From positions 1 to 64,000 of the forward strand of contig NZ_OBQI01000004.1 of the NCBI RefSeq assembly GCF_900221005.1: 64,000 bases of DNA, in the 5' to 3' direction. This document shows, piece after piece, positions 51,914-60,941 of this stretch. How positions within the stretch are numbered: the stretch's first letter is position 1; the number at the start of each line of letters is the position of its first letter. Source of the DNA: Blastococcus aggregatus. Lineage in GTDB: Bacteria; Actinomycetota; Actinomycetes; Mycobacteriales; Geodermatophilaceae. The position numbers were made by a program, and so were the translations under genes. The notes under the pieces were generated by a model, which ran no database searches, was not told the DNA's origin, and saw nothing but the letters and a program-made list of their open reading frames with translations.

Positions 51914-54900
51914 TCAGCTGGCTCGGTTGGTCCACCGACGGCGGAAGAGGATCTCAGCGGTTCTGGGTGGAAGATCTTCTTCGACCTCGGCGTCGTGGTT
52001 GGCCAGGATGCGAGCGACGTATGCATCGGCTTCGGCCCGGTTGTCCAGGGCATCGCAGGCGGCGACCAGGTCGAGCAGCGGCACGTCCTCGTAACTGCCG
52101 GCTCTCAAAGCCACCTTGGCGGCGGCCGCAGCGAGCTCGGGCTCGCCGGCGGCAAGGTGGTGCGTCGCGACGGTGTGCGCCACGTCAACGATCATGGCGG
52201 CGTACTCGTGGTCCATCCGGGAGTTTTCCTCGACCAGCCAGCTGTAGCCGCCGGGCGCACCCTGCCGCGACGTGGGCAGGTCGAACGGCTGCCCGGTGAC
52301 CATGTCGAGAGCGGCCTGTAGGTCTGCTATCCCGTCGACACCGCGGGCCAGCCCGCGGACTCGCAGTCGACGGAACAGCTCGGCGTCGATGAGGACATCG
52401 TCGATGCGGTAGCGGCCAACTCCGCCTGCGGTGACCCCTGACGGGAGGTAGTCCGCGCCGGTCACGGGGTTGGTGCCCAGCCATGCGCGCACGATCGAGA
52501 TCGACTGCCGCACCTTGGTCTTGCCGACGACATCGGGCTCGTTCGGCCAGATCGCGGTGGCGTAGCGCTCGCTGGTCACGCTGCCGGGCCGGGTGGCCAG
52601 GTAGGCGATGATCTCGGTGTAGAACTGCCGCCGCGGGTTGCGCTCGGGCAGCGTGCCCTGCGCCCGCACTTCGACCGGTCCGAGCAGGGTCAACTTCGGC
52701 CGTGGACACGACGGGTCAGCCCAGTCGGCGAGGTCGGCGTCCAGGGCGGGATCGGCAGCCTCGACCTCGTGGCGGATGCCCACGTCGGTAGCGGGAGCCA
52801 GTGCCTGCAGATCCTGCTCGGTGGTCGCGGCGCGGTCCAGATAGGTCTGCTCGGACAGCGGTAACACCGAGTTGGTCATCCACGGCGAGGTGTCTGCCAG
52901 GCCGGACACCGGGCCGACATCCGCTCCGGCCGTACCCGACGGCTGCAGCCGCGCGGCGCGGGACAGGTCGACTCGAAGGCCACCGCAGGCGTCGGCGTGC
53001 TCGTCCCAAGGCTTGTCCCCGTGGGCCGGTGGCATCGGCCGGTCGTCGGTGACGGCCGCCAGCGCGAGCACTTCGGCCAGCTGCGCGGCCTCGTCGGCCG
53101 GGATCTGCTGCGCAATCACCTCTAGGCCCAGCGCCGGGATGCGGAGTATCCCGGCCTCATCGATCGTCAGCTGCCATCGGGCGGCGTCCCCGAGGGCCGG
53201 GTCGTCGATGAGCACCAACGCTACCGCGCCGCGGCCGCGCTGCTGCTGGATCGCAGCCATCAGTCGTTCCAGCCCGGCGTCGTCCTTGGCCACGTCCGGG
53301 GCGATGAGCAGCACGTGGGGCGCCCACGCATCGCCGGCCACATCACGCAACCGGCCCGACAGCACGTCGACGTCGGCGACATGCATGGCGTCGGTGACCG
53401 ACTCGAGCTGGCCGCCGAGCACCGCGATCGCCTTCTCGACGTCGTCGGTGTAGGTCAGCCGCTCGGGATTGATCTGGGCCAACTCCTGGCCGAAGCCGAC
53501 CAGGGTCACCTGCAGCATCTCCGACCACGTGTTGTGCGCCAGCTCGGCAGCGAGGAACCGGGCCAGGTTGAGGCAGCGTTCGACGTCCCCGGACAGGGAC
53601 AGGGTTGCGACCCGTTCCAGGTCGACCAGCCAGCGCTCGCCCTCAGCCGTGTAGCCCACCGACGCGAGCATGGGGAACGGTGCAAAGAAGTAGGCCCGCT
53701 GCTGCTCGTCGTAGGTCAGCGGGTCGTCGCGCCGGATCGACCAGCGCGTGCCAACCGGGTCCACCGTCCACGGCTCCGGGGCCTCCAAGGCCGGCTCGGT
53801 GAGTACCAGAGTCAGGACGTCGTCGGTCATGCAGACCGCCACCACGTCGGGCAGGCGAGCACCGTCGACCCTCGCCAATGCCTGCACCAGGGCCCGCAGC
53901 GTCTGGTCCAGCCAGGTGACGTCCGCACTGCCGACACTGCCGGCCACCTGCAGTGCTCGTTCGACGTGCAGCAGCTCTGGTGGTGTGCTGCCGATCGTGC
54001 GGCCGGGACGTCGCTGCCGGAACTGACTGCGGCGGTAGCGCAGCAGCGCGGTCAACGAGGCCCCGGCCAGCAGCAGCCCCCCACCGGCAGCGAAGGCGAT
54101 CGTCGGCAGTTCCGAGGTGCTCCCCGTCGGGGTCTCGTGAGGCTTCGCGGACGACGGCTCGACGCTGTTCGGGGCAGCCGTGGGAGACGAGGTGGGGGCG
54201 TTGGTCGCCGGACCCGGCGCGGGCGGAGGCGGCGCATCGGTGCCCGGCGGGGTCGGGTCAGCGGCAGGCGCGGTGCTCGGGGCTGGCGCCGATGGCGGTG
54301 CCGGCTCGCTCGTGGGCGGTGCCGACTCGTCTGGAGGCTGCCCGGGTGCGCCGGGCGCGGGCGTCGCGGGACTGGTTGCGTCCGGGATGCTCAGCGTCCA
54401 CCCCGGTCGGATCAGCGACGGGTCGGTGAAGGTGGCGCCTCCGGGTTGGGTGCGTCCGCGGTTGAGCTCCCAAGCTTGGTGCCAACTGTGCCCATTGCCG
54501 GTGATCTCCTCGGTGAGGTCCCACAGGGTGTCACCGGATTCCACCGTGACGTCCTCTACAGTCATCGCGGTGGTCGGGGCTGAGCCAATCGGCGGCAGGC
54601 CGACCGCGTCGGGCGGCAGGACCAGCACCGTGCCCGTGAAGATTTCGTTGTCCGGACCGACTGCGGTCGGGTTGAGCCTGGCGATCTCCGGATACCGCAA
54701 CGGGTCCCCGAGATGCCGCTCGGCCAATGCCCACAGGGTGTCCCGGCGCTGCACCTGGTAGGTCGCGGTCTCAGCCGGGGGCGCTTGCTCGTCCGGCATC
54801 GAGTACGTGACCGGCGCCTGCTCCGTGAAGAGCGGGCTGGCGTACTCCACCGAGGGCGGGACGGCGGTGGATGTGGCCGCGACCGGCAGTGGCGGCGCCG

Positions 54901-55285
54901 TGGTGATGGATGCGGGACCGCCGGCGGCCAGTGGAGCGACGGTGAGTCCGACCGCGACGGCGGCGACCAGGGCGGCGGCCGGCCGCTGGAAGATCCCGAG
55001 CCCGGGCAGCGCCCGAACCGGCCGCGCGCGGGCGAACGCCACGACCTCCGCCGCTGTCGCGGCGGTGAACAGTGCCCAGCACACCCACACGCCGGCCGCG
55101 AGGACGAGTCCGACGAGCTGCCCGTCGTCGCGAGACGTCAGGACGGCGCCGATCTCGTCCAGCGACGGCAGGCTGTCCGGAACCAGACGCAGCACCGCCA
55201 TCAGCACAGGTACGCCGACGACGACGGCGAGCAGCGCCACGAGGGCGGCCACGGCCTTGAGCAGGCGGGCGGCGTGGCCGGTCAC
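51914..55285 (-). CDS. Large membrane protein with two LysM domains and C-terminal BTAD regulator domain
   Basis: Protein of 1,123 residues with an unusual mix of parts. Residues 1-130 hold three membrane helices. Two LysM domains (about 176-230, QVQRRDTLWALAERHLGDP, and about 250-300, VESGDTLWDLTEEI) would bind peptidoglycan outside. A Pro/Ala/Ser linker (about 305-395) and another membrane helix (about 400-420) follow. The C-terminal 250 residues form a winged helix plus a BTAD-type helical repeat (PKLTLLGPVEVRAQGT..., then a helical repeat), normally an SARP-like transcription activator part. Proteins of this design sit at the end of actinobacterial Tad loci. Signal flow from wall to transcription is an attractive but unproven idea. 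Confidence 0.8.
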   Translation of the reverse strand: MTGHAARLLKAVAALVALLAVVVGVPVLMAVLRLVPDSLPSLDEIGAVLTSRDDGQLVGLVLAAGVWVCWALFTAATAAEVVAFARARPVRALPGLGIFQRPAAALVAAVAVGLTVAPLAAGGPASITTAPPLPVAATSTAVPPSVEYASPLFTEQAPVTYSMPDEQAPPAETATYQVQRRDTLWALAERHLGDPLRYPEIARLNPTAVGPDNEIFTGTVLVLPPDAVGLPPIGSAPTTAMTVEDVTVESGDTLWDLTEEITGNGHSWHQAWELNRGRTQPGGATFTDPSLIRPGWTLSIPDATSPATPAPGAPGQPPDESAPPTSEPAPPSAPAPSTAPAADPTPPGTDAPPPPAPGPATNAPTSSPTAAPNSVEPSSAKPHETPTGSTSELPTIAFAAGGGLLLAGASLTALLRYRRSQFRQRRPGRTIGSTPPELLHVERALQVAGSVGSADVTWLDQTLRALVQALARVDGARLPDVVAVCMTDDVLTLVLTEPALEAPEPWTVDPVGTRWSIRRDDPLTYDEQQRAYFFAPFPMLASVGYTAEGERWLVDLERVATLSLSGDVERCLNLARFLAAELAHNTWSEMLQVTLVGFGQELAQINPERLTYTDDVEKAIAVLGGQLESVTDAMHVADVDVLSGRLRDVAGDAWAPHVLLIAPDVAKDDAGLERLMAAIQQQRGRGAVALVLIDDPALGDAARWQLTIDEAGILRIPALGLEVIAQQIPADEAAQLAEVLALAAVTDDRPMPPAHGDKPWDEHADACGGLRVDLSRAARLQPSGTAGADVGPVSGLADTSPWMTNSVLPLSEQTYLDRAATTEQDLQALAPATDVGIRHEVEAADPALDADLADWADPSCPRPKLTLLGPVEVRAQGTLPERNPRRQFYTEIIAYLATRPGSVTSERYATAIWPNEPDVVGKTKVRQSISIVRAWLGTNPVTGADYLPSGVTAGGVGRYRIDDVLIDAELFRRLRVRGLARGVDGIADLQAALDMVTGQPFDLPTSRQGAPGGYSWLVEENSRMDHEYAAMIVDVAHTVATHHLAAGEPELAAAAAKVALRAGSYEDVPLLDLVAACDALDNRAEADAYVARILANHDAEVEEDLPPRTAEILFRRRWTNRAS

Positions 55286-55707
55286 GACAGTCCCTTACCG
55301 GTGGTGACCCCGACCAGCAGCTGTGCGGTGTGCACGCGAGTCTGGCTGACCGGGATGCCGAGCATGGGTGTCGAGTCGGTGACGGTCACGCTGACCTCGA
55401 CGATGCCGGGGCCGGTGACGGTCACCGTTCCGGTCGCGCCGGCTTGGTCGAGGTAGGAGCGGGCCGCGGTTGCCGCCAGTTGCGCGTCGGTGTTGCCGCC
55501 GGTGGGGACCGGGCCGATGGCGATGCTGGCTGCGCGGGCTGCTTCGGCCGCGTAGGTGTCGGCGCGGTTGGCGGCCTGGATCGCGGTTCCTGCGTCGACG
55601 AGTGCGGTGACCAGGACGCCGGTGATGAGCACGATGAAGCAGAACAGCACGGCTACCGACCCTCGGTCGTCCCGGAGCCGCGCGCGGGCGTGCGGCGGGG
55701 AAGTCAC
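55282..55707 (-). CDS. TadG-like/Rv3654c-like pilus-associated membrane protein (141 aa)
   Basis: The GTG at 55707 overlaps the previous stop. One N-terminal membrane helix follows DDRGSVAVLFCF, a TadE/G-type prepilin-like segment without the usual Glu at position five. A small external domain with alternating hydrophobic residues and SYLDQAGAT follows. It probably functions as a minor pilus or assembly component. The longer upstream frame is a shadow. Confidence 0.72.
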   Translation of the reverse strand: MTSPPHARARLRDDRGSVAVLFCFIVLITGVLVTALVDAGTAIQAANRADTYAAEAARAASIAIGPVPTGGNTDAQLAATAARSYLDQAGATGTVTVTGPGIVEVSVTVTDSTPMLGIPVSQTRVHTAQLLVGVTTGKGLS

Positions 55708-56168
55708 GACAAGTCCCGGGCTGGGTCGAGCGGGCTGGTGGCGCTGTCGGTAAGAGTCCGCGAGCCGGGCAAGCCGGCGACGCCGATGTCGGACAGGTTG
55801 ACGGTGCACGACACGGCGACGGTGACCGACGCGGAGGCTCCCGGTGGCGCGGAGAACCCGGAGGTGTCGACGCGGATCTGGACGTTGATGCAGTGCAGGC
55901 CCTGGCTGGTCAGTGCGGTGGTGGCAGTTTCGGTGGCGATCTGCTGGGCCGCGGCGGCCGATCGGGCCAGCGAGGCGTCCCGCGCCGCGATCCCGGCGAC
56001 GCCGCTGATGCGGTCGCCGGCCAGCGCGATACGGGCGCCGACGACCAGCATGGCCACCAAGAGAAGTCCGACTGGCAGCAGGATCGCCAGCTCCACGGAC
56101 TCCGAGCCGCGGTCGTCGCGCCACCACCGCCGGCGGCCGTTCGTGGCCGGCTGCAGGTCGCGGCTCAT
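55704..56168 (-). CDS. TadE-like minor pilin (154 aa)
   Basis: ATG 56168 overlaps the preceding stop (ATGA). DDRGSESVELAILLPVGLLLV is the prepilin-like start: Gly, then Ser-x-x-Val-Glu, then a hydrophobic helix. The rest is an external beta-rich domain with one Cys pair (LHCINVQ, VSCTVNL). It is a probable minor pilin of the Tad system, processed by the prepilin peptidase at the right end. Confidence 0.78.
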   Translation of the reverse strand: MSRDLQPATNGRRRWWRDDRGSESVELAILLPVGLLLVAMLVVGARIALAGDRISGVAGIAARDASLARSAAAAQQIATETATTALTSQGLHCINVQIRVDTSGFSAPPGASASVTVAVSCTVNLSDIGVAGLPGSRTLTDSATSPLDPARDLS

Positions 56169-56635
56169 GGCGAGTCCGGGGTGGTGAAGCGCTCCTTGCC
56201 GCGCACCACCGTGACATCGACGGTCGGGGTGAAGCCGGGCAGCGGGATCACGTTGGGCACGCTGGCGGTGACGTGTACCGAGACCGTGGTGGCGGTGTCG
56301 GACTCGGTCACCGAATAGCCGGTGATCGTGCCGGTGCCGAGGTTGTCCAGGTACGTGTCCGCCGCCGCCCGCCCCGCTCCCCCGACCGCCCCGTGGACGC
56401 TCGCGGCGCGGGCTCCGGCGTGCGCCGCGGCGTCGGCCGCTTCCCGGGCGAAGTACCACAGCGCGAGCTGCGGGCCGGCCAACAGCAGCGCGACGATGAT
56501 GGGGAACAGAATCGCGAACTCGACGCTGGATGAGCCCCGCTCCCTTCCGCGGCCGCGATCCCGGAGAGAGCCCGGGCGCGCGACCGGACCGTGCGGCGAG
56601 GATGCCGCATGGTCCGCAGTACGCGCCTCGAGCAT
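56165..56635 (-). CDS. TadE-like minor pilin (156 aa)
   Basis: Same family as the next gene downstream: a basic leader, then RERGSSSVEFAILFPIIVALLL with the Glu at the expected place. The external part has TADTYLDNLGTGTITGYSV, resembling the SYLDQAG region of the TadG-like gene, so these three genes probably share ancestry. The frame opens at 56710; ATG 56635 is preferred because it shortens an Arg-rich leader, but no good ribosome site decides it. Confidence 0.75.
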   Translation of the reverse strand: MLEARTADHAASSPHGPVARPGSLRDRGRGRERGSSSVEFAILFPIIVALLLAGPQLALWYFAREAADAAAHAGARAASVHGAVGGAGRAAADTYLDNLGTGTITGYSVTESDTATTVSVHVTASVPNVIPLPGFTPTVDVTVVRGKERFTTPDSP

Positions 56636-56651
56636 GGGATGGCTGCCCGTT

Positions 56652-56888
56652 CTACTGGAACAGCGACGTCTTGCTGGCCACGAACGCAATAGCCGCTGCG
56701 CTGACCGCACCGCCCAGAGCGATAGCCAGGATCACCATGAAGGCCTTCTCTGAGGAGTCCGAGCCTCGGTCGTCGGCGACTTGTTCGGTGCGCAGCCAGG
56801 CCAGGACCGACAGAGCCATGACAGACAGGGCCATGACGCATTGCGCCACGATGGCCTGCTCACCCCGGCGAGCCATGGGCTGGAACAT
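56652..56888 (-). CDS. Flp-like major pilin candidate (78 aa)
   Basis: AGGAGG lies 6 bases upstream of ATG 56888, the strongest ribosome site of the operon. The product has a long basic leader and an N-terminal hydrophobic patch. It then has DDRGSDSSEKAFMVILAIALGGAV, a Gly cleavage site followed four residues later by Glu and a hydrophobic helix, as in Flp pilins. A strong ribosome site fits a major subunit made in excess. The first half has an extra hydrophobic stretch that typical Flp pilins lack. Confidence 0.7.
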   Translation of the reverse strand: MFQPMARRGEQAIVAQCVMALSVMALSVLAWLRTEQVADDRGSDSSEKAFMVILAIALGGAVSAAAIAFVASKTSLFQ

Positions 56889-56914
56889 GGGAAACCTCCT
56901 GGTTGGCGCTGCGG

Positions 56915-57814
56915 TCACGATGAGATCCCGAACATGCGGAGCATGAAGGGAACGAGCACGAACAGGGTCAGTCCAGTGACCAGCAGGGCCAGCGGGCGCG
57001 CCATCCGCTCGCTGACCTGATTGGCCTCGGTACGGGCGTCGGACAGCTCGGCGTGGCGAAGCGTGCGGGCGCTCGCCAGCAGGGTGTTGTAGACCGAGGC
57101 GCCGTCGGCGGCCACTGCCGCGATGTCGGCGAGGTTGCGCAGCTCGACGACCTGTAGCTCCTCACCGAGGTCGCGCAGCTCGCCCCACGGCTTGCGGCCG
57201 GACAACGCTGCGCGGCGGATGGCGCGGCGCATGCGAACGAACGGCATGCTTCCCGAGATCTCGGCGGCCTCCTCCAGCGCCTGCTCCACCGAGCCGCGCG
57301 CCCGACGTTCACCGGCCACCAGGGTGAGGAAGGACTCGAGGCTGCTCCGGAACTCCACCCGCGCCTTGTCCGCCGCCTCACGGGCCTCGGCCGAGGGCAA
57401 GAACCACCCGACGACGGCGATCCCGAGCCCGACCACGGCGGGCAGGACGAAGGGCACCGGAACGTCGACCAACACGAACACCAGTCCGAACAGGGACGGA
57501 GTGAGCAATCCGGCGAGTGCCAGGGTCAGCTTGCGGGCCGCCAGCTCAGCGCGAGTCCGGCCGATGATCGCCAGGTCGGCGTCCGAGACGCCCAGATGCC
57601 CGTCCAACACCCGCGCCACCGGCACCGGCAGCCAGTCCCACCGGTTCTGAATGGACGCCGGCACCGACGGCGCCGTTCGCACGGTCGGCTCGGCCGCCAA
57701 CTGCTCCAGTGCGGCCACCAATGACGGCGGCGCCGGACGCAGGGCACGGACCCCGAGTACGAGGCCACCGGCGATCAGCATCCCGGCGAGGGTTGCCGTC
57801 TGCAGCCCGGTCAC
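56915..57814 (-). CDS. tadC: TadC-like pilus platform protein
   Basis: Inner-membrane T2SSF-domain protein of 299 residues that, with TadB, forms the platform for pilus assembly. The GTG at 57814 shares GTGA with the TadB stop. Four membrane helices flank a soluble domain with SFLTLVAGERRARGSVEQALEEAAE, the recognisable T2SSF segment. The open frame continuing to 58684 is an Arg-rich shadow. Confidence 0.86.
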   Translation of the reverse strand: MTGLQTATLAGMLIAGGLVLGVRALRPAPPSLVAALEQLAAEPTVRTAPSVPASIQNRWDWLPVPVARVLDGHLGVSDADLAIIGRTRAELAARKLTLALAGLLTPSLFGLVFVLVDVPVPFVLPAVVGLGIAVVGWFLPSAEAREAADKARVEFRSSLESFLTLVAGERRARGSVEQALEEAAEISGSMPFVRMRRAIRRAALSGRKPWGELRDLGEELQVVELRNLADIAAVAADGASVYNTLLASARTLRHAELSDARTEANQVSERMARPLALLVTGLTLFVLVPFMLRMFGISS

Positions 57815-58677
57815 GGATTCACCGGAGCCGTGGCCGGATCGAAGAGCACCCGCGGCGGCTTGACCGGCTCGGACAACCGGCGCATCCACCGCAGCGATGT
57901 CGCGAAGATCGCCACCACTGCCAGCAGGGCGATCTGCCCGACCGGCGTCGAGTAGCCCGACAGGAAGGTCCGGGCGAACAGCGTCATCCCGACCACCAGC
58001 GCCAGAGTCACCACGACGATGGTGCGCATGTTCGACCGCGGCTTGGCGCGTTCGGCCTCCACCTCCCGGACCATGCGGGAGCGGTCGTCGAGGTCGGCGG
58101 CCAGGGCGGTGAGCACCTCGGCGAGTCCTGGCCCGCCGTTGCGCTCGCGCAGGATGAGCACCATGGCGATCTTCTCGGCGGCTGGATCGTCGATCTCGCG
58201 GGCGAACTGGCGCAGCGCGGTCTCGGTGCCCTGCGGCCCCATCCTGTTCACCAGGTTGGTGACCGCAGGGGCGAGCGGCTCCGGCACCGAGCTGAGGGAG
58301 CGGCGCAGAGCATCGCGCGTCGAGCCGGCGGCGCCAGAGCTGATCAGGTCGGCCAGCCGCCGCGTCCAGTCCGCCAGCGCCTCGGACGTAGCTATCAGTC
58401 GCTTGGCTGCCTGACCGCCGCCGAGCAACTTCGGGATGAATACGACGCCGCCCGCGGCGCCCAGCGCCGCGGCCGGCCAGCCCGTAACAAGCAGAGTGAG
58501 AACGCCGGCGGCCAGCCCACCGAGGAGCAGTGGAGTGGCTCGCCGCCGGGAGGACGAGCGCACCGACGGCGAGCGCTCGGGCAGGAAGGAGACGCCGCGC
58601 ACCGCCCCGACGACGCCGACCAGACCGGCCGAGAGCAGCAGCCCGGCCAGGGTCAGCAGGAGTCCACCGACGGTCAC
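57811..58677 (-). CDS. tadB: TadB-like pilus platform protein
   Basis: Paralogous T2SSF platform protein of 288 residues from GTG 58677 (GTGA with the TadA stop). There are two membrane helices near the N-terminus, a soluble part with LADWTRRLADLISSGAAG and AMVLILRERNGGPGLAEVL, and two helices at the end. Immediate order TadA-TadB-TadC is the standard arrangement. Confidence 0.86.
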   Translation of the reverse strand: MTVGGLLLTLAGLLLSAGLVGVVGAVRGVSFLPERSPSVRSSSRRRATPLLLGGLAAGVLTLLVTGWPAAALGAAGGVVFIPKLLGGGQAAKRLIATSEALADWTRRLADLISSGAAGSTRDALRRSLSSVPEPLAPAVTNLVNRMGPQGTETALRQFAREIDDPAAEKIAMVLILRERNGGPGLAEVLTALAADLDDRSRMVREVEAERAKPRSNMRTIVVVTLALVVGMTLFARTFLSGYSTPVGQIALLAVVAIFATSLRWMRRLSEPVKPPRVLFDPATAPVNP

Positions 58678-60158
58678 GACGCACGCTCGCGGCGGTGGAG
58701 GCCGGTGTGCCAGTCCGAAACGCCCGGCTGCAGCCAGTTCAGATCGAAGCCGACCGCAGTCAGCCGCTCGGCCAGGGACTCGCTGAGCATCCCAAGTCCG
58801 GTGGCCTGCGCGCGCCCGTCCTCGGCGCGCGGCGCGAAGATCGGCTTGAGGTCGGGTCGACCGGAGTCGCCGATCGGGCCGAGTTCGTAGATGCCCGAGA
58901 CATACCGGGCGTAGTCGCGGTCGCGATGCACGTGCACGACCAGGTTCAGGGCGGCCAGCGAGCGCAGGACCAGCTCCGGGGACGGCGCCGGATGCGCCTT
59001 CAGCGCGTTGATCAGCACCTTGTCGAACACGCCGGCGGCCGACGGCGAGTGGATCGTGCACATGACCGACGAGATGCCGCTGGTCGCGGCCTCCAGCAGA
59101 TAGGTGACATAGGCGCCGCGGACCTCGCCCACGAGCACCCAGGTCGGGGACGCGCGCAGTGCCAGGTGCAGCGCATCCCCCATGTCGAACCCGCCTCTGC
59201 CTTCGGCGTTGGGCAGCCGGGACTCGAACGGTCGGCACACCGCGTGCCGCCTGACCAGCTGCCGGCGGTCGGGATCCCACCGAGGCAGGTGCAGGCCCAG
59301 CTCCCGCTCGTCTTCCACGGTGATGACCACGTTGTTCCACGGGATCGCGTTGCCCAGCGCACGCAGCAGCGTTGTCTTGCCGACCCCCGGCGCTCCGCTG
59401 ACCAGCGGCGATGCGCCGGCGAGGATCGAGGCATGCAAGAAGGCTCGGACCGGTGAGTCGACCATGTCCATGCCGTGCAGGTCGTCGAGGCTCGGATCAC
59501 TGAACCGGTGCACCCGGATCACCCCGGCCGGGCGCGGCAGCACGTCCATCGCCGCCTGCAGTCGGGCGCCCAGCTCGGTCACGCCGTTCAGCCGCACGTT
59601 CAGAATGGGGTTGGCCGAAGAGAACTCACGGCTGGTCTGCCCGTCGTCCGACCGGGAACCGATCGACCGCAGCAGCTGCTCGAGCTCCTCGTCGCTGGAG
59701 GCGATCGCCGGCCCGGGCACCAGTTGGCCACTGGCCATCCGCAGCATCGTCGGCTCGCAGCCCTCGAAGTGGATGTCCTCCACGTCGCCCAGGGCCATGA
59801 GGGGAGCCAGTCGCCCCAGCCCGTCCAGCTCGGCCAGCACGGCCGCGAAGATCGTGTCCTCGGTGGTCACCGTCGGCGCCGGACGGCCACGGTTGGCCTC
59901 GTGTAGCAGCCACTGGTCGTACTCGTCCCGGATCAACTTCCGGGTCAGCTCTCGCCGCGGTCCCGGGGCGTAGTTCCTGTCCTCCACCGTCAACCGCGTC
60001 GACACCCGGTCACGCAGCTCCACGACGACGCGGTACTCCGTGCTGTCGAGCTCCCTGGTTTCGATGGGCGTCGCGTCGACAGGGGCGGCCGCTGGCCGCA
60101 GCAAGTCACGGCCGGTCGGGACTTCCCACCGCGGCGACGCGGTGTCCTCACTGCTCAT
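58674..60158 (-). CDS. tadA: TadA/CpaF pilus assembly ATPase
   Basis: Hexameric secretion ATPase driving Flp pilus assembly, 494 residues. The N-terminal domain is followed by the CpaF core with Walker A GAPGVGKT at 255-262, the Asp box VEDEREL, the Walker B-like WVLVGEVRGAYVTYLLEAA, and the His box MCTIHSPSA. Start and stop overlap the neighbours by four bases. Confidence 0.94.
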   Translation of the reverse strand: MSSEDTASPRWEVPTGRDLLRPAAAPVDATPIETRELDSTEYRVVVELRDRVSTRLTVEDRNYAPGPRRELTRKLIRDEYDQWLLHEANRGRPAPTVTTEDTIFAAVLAELDGLGRLAPLMALGDVEDIHFEGCEPTMLRMASGQLVPGPAIASSDEELEQLLRSIGSRSDDGQTSREFSSANPILNVRLNGVTELGARLQAAMDVLPRPAGVIRVHRFSDPSLDDLHGMDMVDSPVRAFLHASILAGASPLVSGAPGVGKTTLLRALGNAIPWNNVVITVEDERELGLHLPRWDPDRRQLVRRHAVCRPFESRLPNAEGRGGFDMGDALHLALRASPTWVLVGEVRGAYVTYLLEAATSGISSVMCTIHSPSAAGVFDKVLINALKAHPAPSPELVLRSLAALNLVVHVHRDRDYARYVSGIYELGPIGDSGRPDLKPIFAPRAEDGRAQATGLGMLSESLAERLTAVGFDLNWLQPGVSDWHTGLHRRERAS

Positions 60159-60937
60159 CCGGCCACCGCCTCGGCGACACGGGACGCCTCCACCGGACTG
60201 GTCAGCGTCTCGCCCAGGGACGACGCCGCGCGCAGCAGCGCGGACCGTCGCAGCGTCTTCGGACTGACGGTCGCGCCGTCGGAGAGCGCCTGCGCTGTAG
60301 TCCGGTCATAGGGCAACGTGCCCGCCAGCGGCAGATCCAACGCCTTGGCAACTTCGCCGGCGGAGTACGGACCGTCCCCGACCACGAGTGCGGAGACCTT
60401 CGCCAGGTCGCCGAGTTCGTGGCGCAGTCGTTGCGTCGCATCCTGCGCCGCGTGCACCGACCGCACGCTGGGCCGCACCGCCAGCAGCACCCGATCGGCG
60501 GCCCGCAGCACCGGCCAGCATCCGCGCTCGGTCACCAACCGTCCGGCGTCGACCAAGGCGTCCCGCCCGATCGACGCACTCGATGTGTGCAGGGCAGACC
60601 CAAGCCGCTCCCATGCCTCGGCGGTGAACGAGGTGCCCTGCGCGGCGGTCGTCACTCCCGGAACCAGCCACACCTGCGGCTGCTCGGGGATCTCCACCGC
60701 ATGCTCGACGAGCATCGTGGCGGCCTGCCTCGCCGGGACACCCCGCCTGGCCGCCGTCGACCATGACAGCAGCCCCCGGTCGACGCTGATTCGGCCGGCC
60801 AGCAGCCCCGGCGCCATGTCCCCGCCGGCCGGGTCACAGTCGGCCACCAGCAATGGCCCGGGCCACGCCAAGGCCAACGCCCAGGTCGAGGTGGTTACCC
60901 CAGGCGCGGCCTTTCCCGAAGTCAGGACGGTGAGCAT
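60155..60937 (-). CDS. CpaE-like MinD-fold protein with altered P-loop
   Basis: Protein of 260 residues in the CpaE position of the Tad locus. The N-terminus LTVLTSGKAAPGVTT has the layout of a deviant Walker A, keeping the first Lys (SGK) but with Val-Thr-Thr where Gly-Lys-Thr/Ser is normal. The next strand, LLVADCDPAGGD, is a good MinD switch segment. It may localise the pilus apparatus, as CpaE does, perhaps with weak or no ATPase activity. ATG 60937 is 4 bases from the upstream gene. Confidence 0.75.
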   Translation of the reverse strand: MLTVLTSGKAAPGVTTSTWALALAWPGPLLVADCDPAGGDMAPGLLAGRISVDRGLLSWSTAARRGVPARQAATMLVEHAVEIPEQPQVWLVPGVTTAAQGTSFTAEAWERLGSALHTSSASIGRDALVDAGRLVTERGCWPVLRAADRVLLAVRPSVRSVHAAQDATQRLRHELGDLAKVSALVVGDGPYSAGEVAKALDLPLAGTLPYDRTTAQALSDGATVSPKTLRRSALLRAASSLGETLTSPVEASRVAEAVAG

Positions 60938-60941
60938 CGGT

